DNA of 64,000 nucleotides. Source: Hyalella azteca. Taxonomy: Eukaryota; Arthropoda; Malacostraca; Amphipoda; Hyalellidae. The stretch lies in the NCBI RefSeq assembly GCF_000764305.2, contig NW_025935765.1, positions 496,001 through 560,000 on the forward strand, read 5' to 3'. Below are positions 52,201 to 62,126 of this stretch, piece after piece. The position numbers were made by a program, and so were the translations under genes. How positions within the stretch are numbered: the first letter of the stretch is position 1; the number at the start of each line of letters is the position of its first letter. The notes beneath the pieces are model-generated. The model was not told the origin of the DNA. It made no database searches and saw nothing but the letters and a program-made list of their open reading frames with translations.

Positions 52201-52379
52201 ATGTCTTCATGCAAATTTTCATACAAGAAGTGATGTGAACTTTGGTACGCACCTTGCAAAAGCTGTTTAATGTTTGCTGCACAAATGACAAAAGGGGCAA
52301 TCATTGCCGAGCACTAATTTTGACTAAAGTATTTGAAATTATTTTTGCCAATCACGTAACCTGATACATGGAGCAGAAA
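49226..52379. other. Non-coding stretch with GC-richer patches
   Basis: The part at about 49260-49570 is GC-richer without a long frame. At 50085-50128 a short aacaaaatttna unit repeats about four times. A balanced patch at 51610-51860 holds an 80-codon minus frame (51612-51854) with no recognisable domain. No gene is called. Confidence 0.4.
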
Positions 52380-52675
52380 CATCGTGAGATACGCAGTACA
52401 TTCTACTGTGATAAACAGTGCACTGCATCCTACTAGGATGAACAGTATACTACATCGTACTTTGATGTCGAACAGTATACATCTTCTTCCAGTGATACAC
52501 AATTCAATTCTAGTGATGAGCTGTGTACAGTACTGTACTGTGCTCTTCTGTACAATACTGTACTGTGCTGTTCTGTACAGTACTGGACTGTGCTGTTCTG
52601 TACAGTACTGGACTGTACTGCATCCTACAATAGAGTGCACTGTAATGCGACCAAATGTGATGAGGTCTACGATGC
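52380..52675. repeat. Satellite flank, 25-bp unit and related diverged units
   Basis: The section 52500-52625 repeats a 25-bp unit with the core gtgctgttctgtacagtact. It is preceded by diverged relatives built from cagta.ac and tactgtg. The vocabulary (cagtac, gcagtg, tact) is related to the 22-bp array that follows, so this may be an ancestral or independently expanded edge. Confidence 0.8.
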
Positions 52676-53475
52676 GTTACGGTGAGCAGTGCACTTTACT
52701 ACAGAGAGCAGTGCACTTTACTGCAGTGAGCAGTGCACTTTACTACAGAGAGCAGTGCGCTTTGCTACGGTGAGCAGTGCGCTTTACTACGGTGAGCAGT
52801 GCGCTTTACTACGGTGAGCAGTGCGCTTTGATACGGTGAGCAGTGCGCTTTGATACGGTGAGCAGTGCGCTTTACTACAGAGAGCAGTGCACTTTACTAC
52901 AGTGAGCAGTGCGCTTTACTACGGTGAGCAGTGCGCTTTCCTACTTTACTACGGCGAGCAGTGCACTTTACTACGGTGAGCAGTGCACTTTACTACGGTG
53001 AGCAGTGCACTTTACTACAGTGAGCAGTGCACTTTACTACGGTGAGTAGTTCACTTTACTACGGTGAGCAGTGCACTTTACTACAGTGAGCAGTGCGCTT
53101 TACTACGGTGAGCAGTGCGCTTTACTACAGAGAGCAGTGCATTACTACGGTGAGCAGTGCACTTTATACTACGGTGAGCAGTGCGCTTTACTACACAGAG
53201 CAGTGCACTGTACTACGGTGAGCAGTGCGCTTTACTACAGAGAGCAGTGCGCTTGACTACGGTGAGCAGTGCGCTTTACTACGGTGAGCAGCGCGCTTTA
53301 CTACAGAGAGCAGTGCGCTTTACTACGGTGAGCAGTGCGCTTTACTACAGAGAGCAGTGCACTTTACTACAGAGAGCAGTGCACTTTACTACAGTGAGCA
53401 GTGCTCTTTCCTACGGTGAGCAGTGCTCTTCACTACGGTGAGCAGTGCACTGTACTACAGTGAGCAGTACGTACA
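52676..53475. repeat. Main satellite array, 22-bp unit, about 36 copies
   Basis: The unit core is agcagtgcgctttactac, followed by ggtg or agag. Two variants alternate irregularly: ggtg versus agag or agtg after ctac, and gcgctt versus gcactt. A few units carry indels, for example at 52940 and 53145. Because 22 is not a multiple of three, translation cycles through all frames and gives long repetitive open stretches (52384-52773, 53071-53256, 53181-53441) that are not genes. Confidence 0.97.
53443..53467. repeat. 25-bp direct repeat, left copy, flanking the LINE fragment
   Basis: cagtgcactgtactacagtg and the next five bases recur exactly at 54004-54028, immediately after the LINE 3' end. It may be a target-site duplication, or two phases of the host satellite. 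Confidence 0.6.
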
Positions 53476-54005
53476 CTACTCACTGGAGAGAAGAAGAGAA
53501 AGGTATATCATACTGTACACTTGAAAGATGATAACCGGACTGGCTCCCAACTTTGAGAGTGAGACCTCCAGAATAGTGACACGTTACAATGAAGGGAGAG
53601 GGAGACTGTGCAAGGTTCCTCCATTTAATAACCGAGCCGCGGCCAGAGCACAGACTCTTCGTGAGGGATCACTGTCCGTGGTAGGACCGAGGCTCTTTAA
53701 TGCCTTGCCAAAAGCGCTGAGAGGAGGGGAGTTCACCCTTGCAACTTTCAAGAGACGACTGGACAAGTGGTTGAGACAGATCCCGGATTGTCCAGTAATG
53801 GGAAACTACCATCAGCAAGTGACAAGCAACAGCATCTTGCATCAGCTGGCCCAAAGGAGGGCAAATAGACGGAACACGTCCAACGTTACATCCGCGACCC
53901 GAGGGCGGGGTGACCTGCCTAGGGACGACTCGGAGACGGAGGACGACGAAGGCGGCGCATCAGCGTGACCGTGGACTACGAAGTCCTAAACTCATCACAA
54001 GGTCA
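53474..54005 (+). mobile_element. 5'-truncated non-LTR retrotransposon (LINE) inserted in the satellite
   Basis: This GC-richer block interrupts the 22-bp array. It encodes the end of the reverse-transcriptase polyprotein (see the pseudogene entry) and ends in a short 3' UTR, tcctaaactcatcacaaggt, shared with the copy at 47328-47394. There is no A-tail. The 5' end is truncated inside the coding region, as expected for target-primed reverse transcription. The satellite resumes directly at its 3' end. Flanking 25-bp identical repeats (53443-53467 and 54004-54028) are a candidate target-site duplication. Confidence 0.9.
53476..53968 (+). pseudogene. C-terminal end of a LINE reverse-transcriptase ORF, truncated, one stop
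   Basis: The open part runs from the ATG at 53528 to the TGA at 53966 (146 codons), but homology begins earlier. The same frame reads YSLERRRERY and on to an in-frame TGA at 53522-53524, followed by KMITGLAPNF. In this tail family the position of the TGA is usually a tryptophan, so a single TGG to TGA change is likely. Landmarks are the RRRERY motif, GLAPNF, the GRGRLCKVP segment, the VVGPRLFNALPKALR block and FKRRLDKWL. This is the conserved tail downstream of the reverse-transcriptase domain in many arthropod and mollusc LINEs. The catalytic reverse-transcriptase and endonuclease domains are missing, so it is inactive. The last 30 residues are acidic and probably element-specific. The ATG at 53528 is not a true start. 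I am unsure of the clade (Jockey/CR1-like). Confidence 0.85.
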
Positions 54006-54165
54006 GTGCACTGTACTACAGTGAGCAGAGGACTGAACTACAAAGAGCAGTGCGCTGTACTACATTTAGTAAAGCACCGCACTACAGTGAGTAGTGCACT
54101 GTACTACAGTGAGCAGTGCACTGTACTGTACTACAGTGAGCAGTGCACTACACTGTAGCCAGACA
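54006..54165. repeat. 22-bp satellite, right-hand remainder
   Basis: About six diverged units resume after the LINE fragment (gtgcactgtactacagtgag and relatives). The array ends near 54160 in cagtgcactacactgtag. The variants here (tgtactacagtg) match those just left of the insertion. Confidence 0.9.
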
Positions 54166-57100
54166 GCAGAGATGCGACGCTCATAGCTCAGAGGCGCAGT
54201 GAGTTGATCAAATGAAAATTTAGTGCAGGCCGCGGCGCCGGCCGCCTTAGTTACGAGACAGCGGCCGCCATGCGTCTTCTTCTTCTCTATCCTGCACGCG
54301 TTCCGTGTCGTCGCCATTGAAACAAGAATGCTCGGAAATGTCTTATTGAGCGAGTTATATTCTGGTGGAGTTTTGAATTGTATGAACATGTTTATTCGCA
54401 CTTACCTAATGTGTGTAAATATTGCTGATTGTGTTGTTGAATTTATTTACCGAATGTTGGTAAGCGAAAGCTTTCATAAACAAAATAAGTATTGTACATT
54501 AAAATGAGCTGATGCATTATTCAGAGTGGAAAGGTTTTGTTTTCGTCGAGAAAGTAAAGATCGGATATATATTGATAATCTAGGAGAAATTACGATATTG
54601 CTTCATTTGTGCACAGTACATGGAAAAAAAATTGAATAAAAATAAATCGATCCACTTAGAATAATTTCAAAATTACTTTTCGCGAAAGTTAAGGCATTCA
54701 AACTCAACGGTTTATACTTTTCTTGAAATTTAGATTTTCAAAAGGAGCAAGAAAATGTTAAATGATTTGACTATGAGTTAGAACGATAAAATTTAGCAAT
54801 ATTATTTCGTTGAATTGAATGTTGAAAAAGTTCTGAACAGAAATCATGAACAATATTACATTAAAAAATTCATCGTATAAAAAACCGCCACCGAAATATT
54901 TTCTAAACAAAAATGGCTGTCATTAAACGGCAAATAAATTCGCAATTAATTGTGAAACAAATTGCGAAATTACAATGCGAAATAGATAATTAGCAAATAC
55001 AGCATGCATGCCCCTCCATGCATGAAAAAAAATGTGCAGTGCTAAAATAGTATCCTTAAACTAACTAAGGAATGCGATATTTATTGCTACTAGCTTACTC
55101 GAAGAAGGATTTTATGTCAATTTAAGCTCACGATTTGAGAACAAACTTTGCGGGCCGAACGCGTTTGAGTTCACGATTGTCTTACTTATCACATTTACCG
55201 GAGAAAGTAGCAACCAAATTAGCTGCATTTATCACCACGAGTTGAACAGTCTGGAAAAGACTTACGGAGATCATGGGAACCAAATAGCTTGAATTTTGCG
55301 TAACGAGTAGCGCGCAATCAAGATTCATGGGCACAAAGCTGTTGGGCTGAAGAAGCCTTCTCCCAGTGGTCTGTTTGGATGGTTTCTAATATAGACGGGC
55401 CTACCGACGTGGCCCTCCTCATATCCCGGGCCTCCATTGCTAATGACACACAGAATGAGTTCCATTAAATGGCGCACAAAAACTAAGAGCCTGCCTGTCC
55501 GATTTGAGTTCAAGAGAGATGGATGACAGACGCAAGCGGCGGATACACGGAGCGCCGCTGCGAGCGCGGAGACCATGCGTCATGTCTGTCTCGCGCGCAC
55601 GCAAAAAGGTCATCGCACTGCATCATTGTTTGGTCATCAAATAAGAATGATTTGTTAGTACGATTAGAAATAAAAGGAATCACTAATGCAAGGCATCAAC
55701 ACGAGCAATAAGACATAAGCATCAATTGCCCTGGGGAAAGGTATACTCACGCACTTATAAGAATATATAAAGTCACAGACTCTAAAAACAACACAACAAT
55801 TTGTGGTAGAAAAAATCCACCCATTAAATATTATTTAGACATCACTACAGGTCCTCTAACTTCTTCCACAGTCATTCAGGACCTATTATAGTGCAATAAA
55901 ATAAAAGAAAAAACTGATCACTAGATATCTCCGTGTCAAAATCAGTTTAGAGAGTTCTGGGATTTTGTCTTAATTCTTGGGCGCTGTTGTAGCAATTTTT
56001 GTCATAATTGCTAGAGGAATAAACTTTGCAAATTTTTTCTTGCAATTATATTATATTAGCCCTTACTAAACTTTATGTTAATCATTAATTTCAACATTGA
56101 TACTGACTTTGATTTAAATTAACGTGTATAACATGTTAATTCAACGTGTGTTTTTATTTTATATTGCACAATTTAACTTCCTAACTAAAATTTACAAGCG
56201 TTACAAGCCTGGCACTTTTTGAGTACATACACTAGAAGTACACGTGGGGTTTGGTACACATTTCACGGTGCCAAATGCTATTCTTCAAAAGTTATCAAGC
56301 TGAACAATAGGTAGACTATAACTCATAAATTAAAAGCGAAAAAAAAAATCATTTTTTTACATGTTCAGGAAATTTTTTCATCTCTATGGCAGGTGAAATA
56401 TACGTAATCAAATGAAATAACCATGAAAAATGTTAAACACAAGCCATTGATTGATTTTAAATTGTCGTACGGTCAAAGAAAGAGCGCTTTATGTAAAATA
56501 AATTAGAGACCGATTTAGAATAATTATCAGGAACGGAGGAATGGGACCAATATTACAAGGAGCTGAGAGAGTGGAAAAATTAAAAGATCTATAATATAAG
56601 AAATATTCTAGTCTTTAGGGAAATAATAAATAAAACCAGGAAAATACAACAATAACGAAACGTGGCAACCTTTAATGCCGATAAATGTGACTTTTCATGG
56701 TTTAATTAGGGTAACATATAAATTTTGGGAAATTTTTCACCAGGTGTGAGGAAAAGAAATCATCATAAATTGCATATAAAATTCTTACCAATGAAGTCCA
56801 GGAATTGAGGTTTTGAAAGATGAAAAAACTCAGTGCTATAAAAATTTATATTCAAATGTTACGATTTTTTCGGCGAACTGAAGCATCATGGAGATATTAT
56901 CATCAACGTTTCCTGGGAGGGAGGAAAATCTTGCAACCTAAAAAATATGGTAAAACAATCAATTCAATACTTAAACTCAACATTCTAGATCATCACTTCC
57001 AAAAAATATTAAAAAAAAATTCATACGGTCTAACTCTGACAAAAAGAAAATAGTGTAGTATTAAATAAATAAATGGAAATTTCATTGTACAATAGTCACG

Positions 57101-57266
57101 AAATAACAAAATCAGAATATAGGAACAAAAAGAATAATAATATCAGTAAGCATAATATTAATTGGAATACTGAAAAGGAGGAAACCTGGATAGGATAAGA
57201 GTCCTACGGGACTTTGCCAATCTTATGCACCGAGTTGAGCTTGCTGGCTGCGATGGAGCGAGCTGC
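54166..57266. other. Non-coding stretch with GC-rich islands
   Basis: A GC-rich knot at 54225-54270 (ggccgcggcgccggccgcc) follows the satellite. A second GC-richer block at 55330-55620 has overlapping frames (55325-55576 minus) without domains. An inverted repeat, ttcgcaatt/aattgcgaa, lies at 54939-54968. The rest is AT-rich, and a 77-codon frame at 56820-57053 is unrecognised. Confidence 0.4.
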
Positions 57267-57320
57267 TATAAAAGTGTTTGCCTACCAATCCAGCGCGAGG
57301 TAATTACATCTTAGGCCAAA
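57267..57320 (+). promoter_or_regulatory. Possible TATA core promoter and splice donor
   Basis: tataaaag (57267-57274) is a near-ideal TATA box in a GC-richer context. About 26-30 bp downstream lies ccagcgcgag, then a donor-like gaggtaatt. It precedes the short exon-like ORF at 57641. A transcript is conceivable but unproven. Confidence 0.25.
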
Positions 57321-57640
57321 TTCAAAGACCGCCAGTCACCTATCGTCAACATCGAGATGAAGTCCTAATTTGGTAAGGGGCTCACTTTCTTGGGCGCTGC
57401 AGGGCAAGCTCGGATGAAACGGACCGGATATTAAATTTTATTTTTGGGCAACTTGAACACAATGGGCCAACTTTTCGTTGCGAGATATTATTAAACAAAG
57501 TACTATGTTAAATTTCCGACAAAGAAACATGCTGAATAAATGGCTAGCAAAAACTTACATTAAAATATAATCTATAAGATGTTATTTTACACTGATGAAC
57601 ATGATCTGTCAATGCCGACAGTACAAGAGATCACAGGAGA

Positions 57641-57802
57641 ATGATAGTGGACCGAGGTAAGTTGGCGGATTTGTGGGGATCTCGTCAGCAGAGGTTCCAC
57701 GAGCCTCAGAAGCAGATATACACGACGTGCTTTGAAGACATCAAGGCTAGCTCAGTTCCTTCTTCATATTTGAGAGGCAAGGAAGCTAAAGAGGATCACT
57801 GA
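57641..57802 (+). CDS. Short exon-like ORF, 53 codons, unknown
   Basis: Reading from the ATG at 57641 to the TGA at 57800 gives a balanced 53-residue peptide that begins MIVDRGKLADLWGSRQQ and ends GKEAKEDH. It uses all residue classes without the Lys/Asn/Phe bias of the surrounding chance frames, and the local GC is higher. Two donor-like sites lie within or just after it (gaggtaagtt at 57655, gaggtaagag at 57818) and an acceptor-like tcagcag at 57683, so it may be part of a spliced gene or of a transposon exon. Its last six codons and stop recur exactly at 59551-59575. I do not recognise the protein, and no signal peptide or membrane segment is visible. Confidence 0.2.
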   Translation: MIVDRGKLADLWGSRQQRFHEPQKQIYTTCFEDIKASSVPSSYLRGKEAKEDH

Positions 57803-58814
57803 ATTGAGTGCGCGCGGAGGTAAGAGGTGTTACCGGCCTACTCAATGGACAAGCTCGCCTGGAGACTCGACTTGATCCCAGGCTGCAGATTATACCAGCG
57901 ATCTTATGTTGGATTATTTGTTTTCTAATAGTGAACAGAATATTAGGATAAAAATAGTGAAATTAAAATGTACTCAAGTTGAAGTTTGTTGGTGATTTTT
58001 CGTTGAAATGATGGAAACTGCCGACTGAATGGTCTCAGATCGATAACTTTACCTTTTGTACAGGTATAAATTTAACAATCGAGCGAGTGCGACAAGTGTT
58101 ATAATTTGCGCTATTCGTGAACATAAAACTTTCTTCTGCTTAAAAAAGTCTTTTGATAAAATGCAACGGTAATTGATAAGAAATATTTTGCTAAATGAAT
58201 TGAAACCTCACAGTAACCGTTGGAAATGTCACGGTAACAGGAAAGAAATATTACGGCAGGTTAATAGAGACAACGGTAACTGAATAAGGCAGTTTGAGGC
58301 TCACGTACGTTGGTGTAATTTTGTAATGGTATCTATAAAAATTGCCAGGTCTTATAGACCTCACTTGCAATTAGGTCCTGTGGCATGCAACAGAAATTGC
58401 GATTTTTTTCTGGAATAGTCCTCGCATTACTGATACAAGTGAACCATTATACAGTTAAAAATAAATATCGTATATTAGAAAAATAAAAATAAACTGACAA
58501 ATTTGCTGACAATATGAATTTTAATGCAACATATGGTAGCGTAAGATCAGTTGGAACCTAATTGAAGCAAAAACACGGATAAACGAGCAACTGAAATATT
58601 ATTGTAGCCTCTGACAACATCGATCTATTTAGACCATAATGATAACAACATTAAAACATCGCAAGCAATACTGTATGGTGAAAAATCAATTTAATGTTTG
58701 ACGCCGAACGGATTTATTATGTACCAGGCAGAAAATTCGGCATAATATGTATATTTAGAATTTTCAAAAAAACATTGACGCAAAATTTTCTGTTAAGTGA
58801 AAAGGCTCAAAAAT
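57803..58814. other. AT-rich non-coding stretch
   Basis: acggtaac/acggtaat words recur at about 58165, 58235 and 58271, loosely spaced. A GC-richer part ends near 57900. No gene was recognised. Confidence 0.4.
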
Positions 58815-58859
58815 TAAATATTTGTAATAATATCACTCGTTTGCTTGAATCGCAAATTC

Positions 58860-59427
58860 ACTAAAAACTTAATAGCAAAGAAAACACCACAAAATTTCAT
58901 AGTATCTTTAAAGAAAACGTTTCGGAGTCCAGCTCCATCGTCAGTTCGAAAATTCTAGAACACAGATAAATCAGTGATTAGTACAGTCAAGAATACAACG
59001 AAAATCCTAAGCTGCAAAACCTACCTATTTACAATTTCAAGCGGGTAAGAGCTAAAAGCTAAATTTAAACTAGGCCTCTGTTTAAAAATATACAATGATT
59101 CTAAAATGCGCAAATCAGAAACACCGGAACTGGAGACTTCAAAGTTTTAGCTTCCAGTTCCGGTGTTTCTGATTTGCGCATTTTAGAATCATTGTATATT
59201 TTTAAACAGAGGCCTAGTTTAAATTTAGCTTTTAGCTCTTACCCGCTTGAAATTGTAAATAGGTAGGTTTTGCAGCTTAGGATTTTCGTTGTATTCTTGA
59301 CTGTACTAATCACTGATTTATCTGTGTTCTAGAATTTTCGAACTGACGATGGAGCTGGACTCCGAAACGTTTTCTTTAAAGATACTATGAAATTTTGTGG
59401 TGTTTTCTTTGCTATTAAGTTTTTAGT
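58860..59427. repeat. Perfect 275-bp inverted repeat with 18-nt loop
   Basis: The left arm (58860-59134) and the right arm (59153-59427) are exact reverse complements. I compared all 275 positions by eye and found no mismatch or gap. The loop is 59135-59152. Pairing stops immediately beyond 58860/59427. Transcription across it would give a very long, fully paired hairpin RNA. Confidence 0.97.
59343..59369 (+). ncRNA. Hammerhead-like core motif, incomplete
   Basis: The right arm reads ctgacga (59343-59349), one base, then ggag-ctgga-ctcc, a 4-bp stem and 5-nt loop at 59351-59363, then gaaac (59364-59368). This resembles the CUGANGA / stem II / GAAA core of hammerhead ribozymes found in Penelope-like elements. 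Against it, an extra T sits between CTGACGA and the stem, and no GUH cleavage strand with a fitting stem I or III is visible. The mirror image lies in the left arm on the minus strand. This is a motif resemblance only. Confidence 0.2.
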
Positions 59428-59438
59428 AAATATTTGTA

Positions 59439-61689
59439 GTAAAGATTTATTTGGCAGCATGACAAATCAATCTAACCGGACTTTCGGCGCGCAAAACTAT
59501 TTTAATTCAACAAAAGAAAACATTTGGTCTAAAATTTTCTTCTATACCTGAGAAGCTAAAGAGGATCACTGAATTCGTATGTATTCTCCGATGTATTCTA
59601 AATTTTTGCACGACTCACCATGGAAGATGAAAGCTTAAATTTCAATACTTATTTTTCCGTAAATAATTATTTTTATGTACAAAGAAGCACATAAACCGAA
59701 GTCTCGTTATCACGAGATCATAACACATAATTTAATGGGACGAATCAAATACATGATCGGGTGATATCCCAAGCAAATTCTTGGCTTAACATTCAGCGCA
59801 GTGGTTATTGATCTCAGGCTGGAGTGTCTAACGCTGTCCCTAACTCTGCATGCCAATACTCTAGCCTGTCGAACGTGACTTCAATGCAAATTCATTAAAA
59901 TTCCGCCTTGTTGCACGCCATGCAGGCTTCGAGTACAGGTGTACATTGAGCGTCGCGTGTCATAGGCAGAACAGGAATGGGAGCGAACATCGAGAGAGGA
60001 ATGAGATGATACTGAATGCATTTGAATTATTCAGTTAAATGGCATCATGGGTTTACTAATAAAAGAGAGAATAAAATGATAGGGAAGTAAGAAAAAAATT
60101 TAGCTAGGAATGTTTTTCAATGGGATAGTGCAAAAATATGGTGAATGTGTACAAAGATCGAAGTTTCAATGTTATATTCCCGTAAATAGTGCAAGAATAC
60201 AGAACAAAATAGTACAAAATTTGGTACAGCAACGTTCAAAAATATGTCCGACTTTTTCCGTTCTCTACAAGGCGACAAAAATAAAAAAGACCCCGAAAGG
60301 AAAAAAAGAACGTACACGATCGGTTCTCTAATAAAGCTTACGCAATATGTAAAACTTACGCAAGCATGTGAGCAAGAATAGATTACATATGTTAAATTTT
60401 CGGAAAAGCAGTCGAATTCAAAATTAAGGATATGTAATATAAGACGGACATCTACAACATTTTCCCCGACTGCCAGTGTAAGAAAAATTACAACGCAAAT
60501 AGATTAAAATGTTTGACCATAAACGGTTATGTCAGAGTTTTAAAATAAAAAAGTAACCAATGACTAGTATTGTGTGAGGTGGGAAGCATTCATGCAGCGT
60601 TGATGCAGGGCTAACATTAGAAAGTCATCACACCACGCGTGGGCTTTTCAATGCGGGTATTTCTAAAGTATCCGTTAGTCTCTGGGAAAACAATTTCGGT
60701 GGAATGAAAAACAAGCCTTGTGTCAAATGAGAAGATAATGAGTTTAAAATCTCATCGTTGAGGTCAGATTAAGAGAACATGGAGGCAATTTGCACCGTAA
60801 CAGGCGCCGTGGCGTGGCCGCCGGCCCCAAAATAAAATCATTTCGTGCCGGTGTTAGGAATGCAGTTCATTCCTTGATGCGAATGGAATAGGAGAATGAA
60901 TATGAAATTTTCAAATATTTGATATATGCGATGTGTATCTTGATTAAATTTTAATTCAAACGCTCCAAAAACTAAATACTATACTACAATATTAAATACT
61001 ATGACTACTACAGGTATATTATAAATATAGAAGGCAACTCAATCTATAACTGATCATTTGTATTGTTTGATTCGAGTTCTTGCTTCCAATGGTTCGGTTA
61101 GCATCGAATTTCGCCGAACCCCCCAGGATGCTATAATTTCGTTTAAATAGCAATTTACAAGATAATATCGATTGCACTATATGTTAGTTAAATATTTTAT
61201 AGTTGGGTTTTAAATTCATCATAAGGTCGAAGAATTTTTGATACACTTTTTTACATAATACATTTTCTGCAAGAGTTATTTTGATGAATATTAATAAAGT
61301 ATTATTTTGGGGAATATCTGCAAAGATATTGGGCTAACAGGCTCAATTCGTATTGATTTTGAAGAAGTGAGTGGATTTGACTTGAAGACGTAAATGAGTA
61401 GAATAAAACTTCTATAAACTATTTTAGACCAGAAATTAGTGCCTAATAATATGCCAAAAATTGTCGTTATATTGCTTAACAGAAACAGATGCTGAATGAA
61501 AAAGTTCAGTAATTTTGAAGGAAATTATATCGCACAATAATGGTTCATTTCCAAAATATTCGGCGTTTTTTAAAGTAATTTCCAAAAAAAATCCTTATTC
61601 ATCATAAAATATCAAAGGCAAGTAATTTTGAATTGAGAGCTGAATATATTTAGTAGTAAAACAACTCATGACAGTTTGTCACATGTGTG
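59439..61689. other. AT-rich non-coding stretch
   Basis: It contains the second copy of a 24-bp word at 59552-59575, shared with 57782-57805, and a possible LINE tail relic at 61211-61228. GC-richer patches (59860-59960, 60780-60850) have no recognised gene. A 73-codon frame at 60110-60331 is unrecognised. Confidence 0.4.
61211..61228 (+). mobile_element. Possible relic of the LINE 3' terminus
   Basis: taaattcatcataaggtc matches the terminal taaactcatcataaggtc of the LINE tail copy at 47377-47393 at 17 of 18 positions. Nothing upstream matches, so it would be an insertion truncated to its last bases, or a chance match. Confidence 0.3.
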
Positions 61690-62126
61690 CAGCAAATGTA
61701 TAATGATAATGACAGAGTAGCAGAAACGGGCAGACTTTGCACTTTTTATCTCTATTTTCAAACGAGTAGAACAGCTGCATGGCAATAACAACAGAACGGC
61801 AGCCGTATGTAGTTTTTATCTCAATTTTCAAATGAGCAGTAACAATGACATGGCTGCATGATAATGACAACAGAACAGCAGCCGTATACAGTTTTTATCT
61901 CTATTTTCAAACGAGCAGTAACAGCTGCATGGCAATAACAACAGAACAGCAGCCGTGTACAGTTTTTATCTCTATTTTAAAACGAGCACTAACAGCTGTA
62001 TGGCAAAGAACAGAACAGCAGACGTGTGCAGTTTTTATCTATATTTTCAAACGAGCACTAACAGCTGTATGGCAAACAACAGAACAGCAGACGTGTACAG
62101 TTTTTATCTCTATTTTCAAACGAGAA
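61690..62126. repeat. Minisatellite, about 70-bp unit, six copies
   Basis: tttttatct marks units at 61743, 61813, 61892, 61963, 62032 and 62101. Each unit contains attttcaaacgagca, aacagctgcatggcaa and caacagaacagcagccgt. One unit is 79 bp because of an extra atgacatggc segment. The last two units are the most alike. Plus frames over it (61845-62156, 61955-62236) are repeat artefacts. Confidence 0.93.

Larger units (their letters stand above)
58815..59438. mobile_element. Candidate insertion carrying a long perfect foldback
   Basis: The 12-mer taaatatttgta occurs at 58815-58826 and again at 59427-59438, just outside the right end of the large inverted repeat. It could be a target-site duplication around the palindromic insert. 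The left side has about 33 unpaired bases between the direct repeat and the arm, so the insert is not fully symmetric. I infer a retroelement-derived foldback, possibly Penelope-like, because of the CTGACGA...GAAAC motif in the arms. Established knowledge is that such elements often leave inverted, rearranged copies. No protein-coding segment is present to confirm it. Confidence 0.35.

Noticed and set aside
52384..53441. Long open frames across the 22-bp satellite
   Set aside because: The translations are cyclic products of the tandem unit, with no independent coding signal.
53528..53968. Independent 146-codon host gene
   Set aside because: The sequence is a LINE C-terminal tail. Homology continues upstream of the ATG through a stop codon, and a second copy of its 3' end lies at 47.3 kb.
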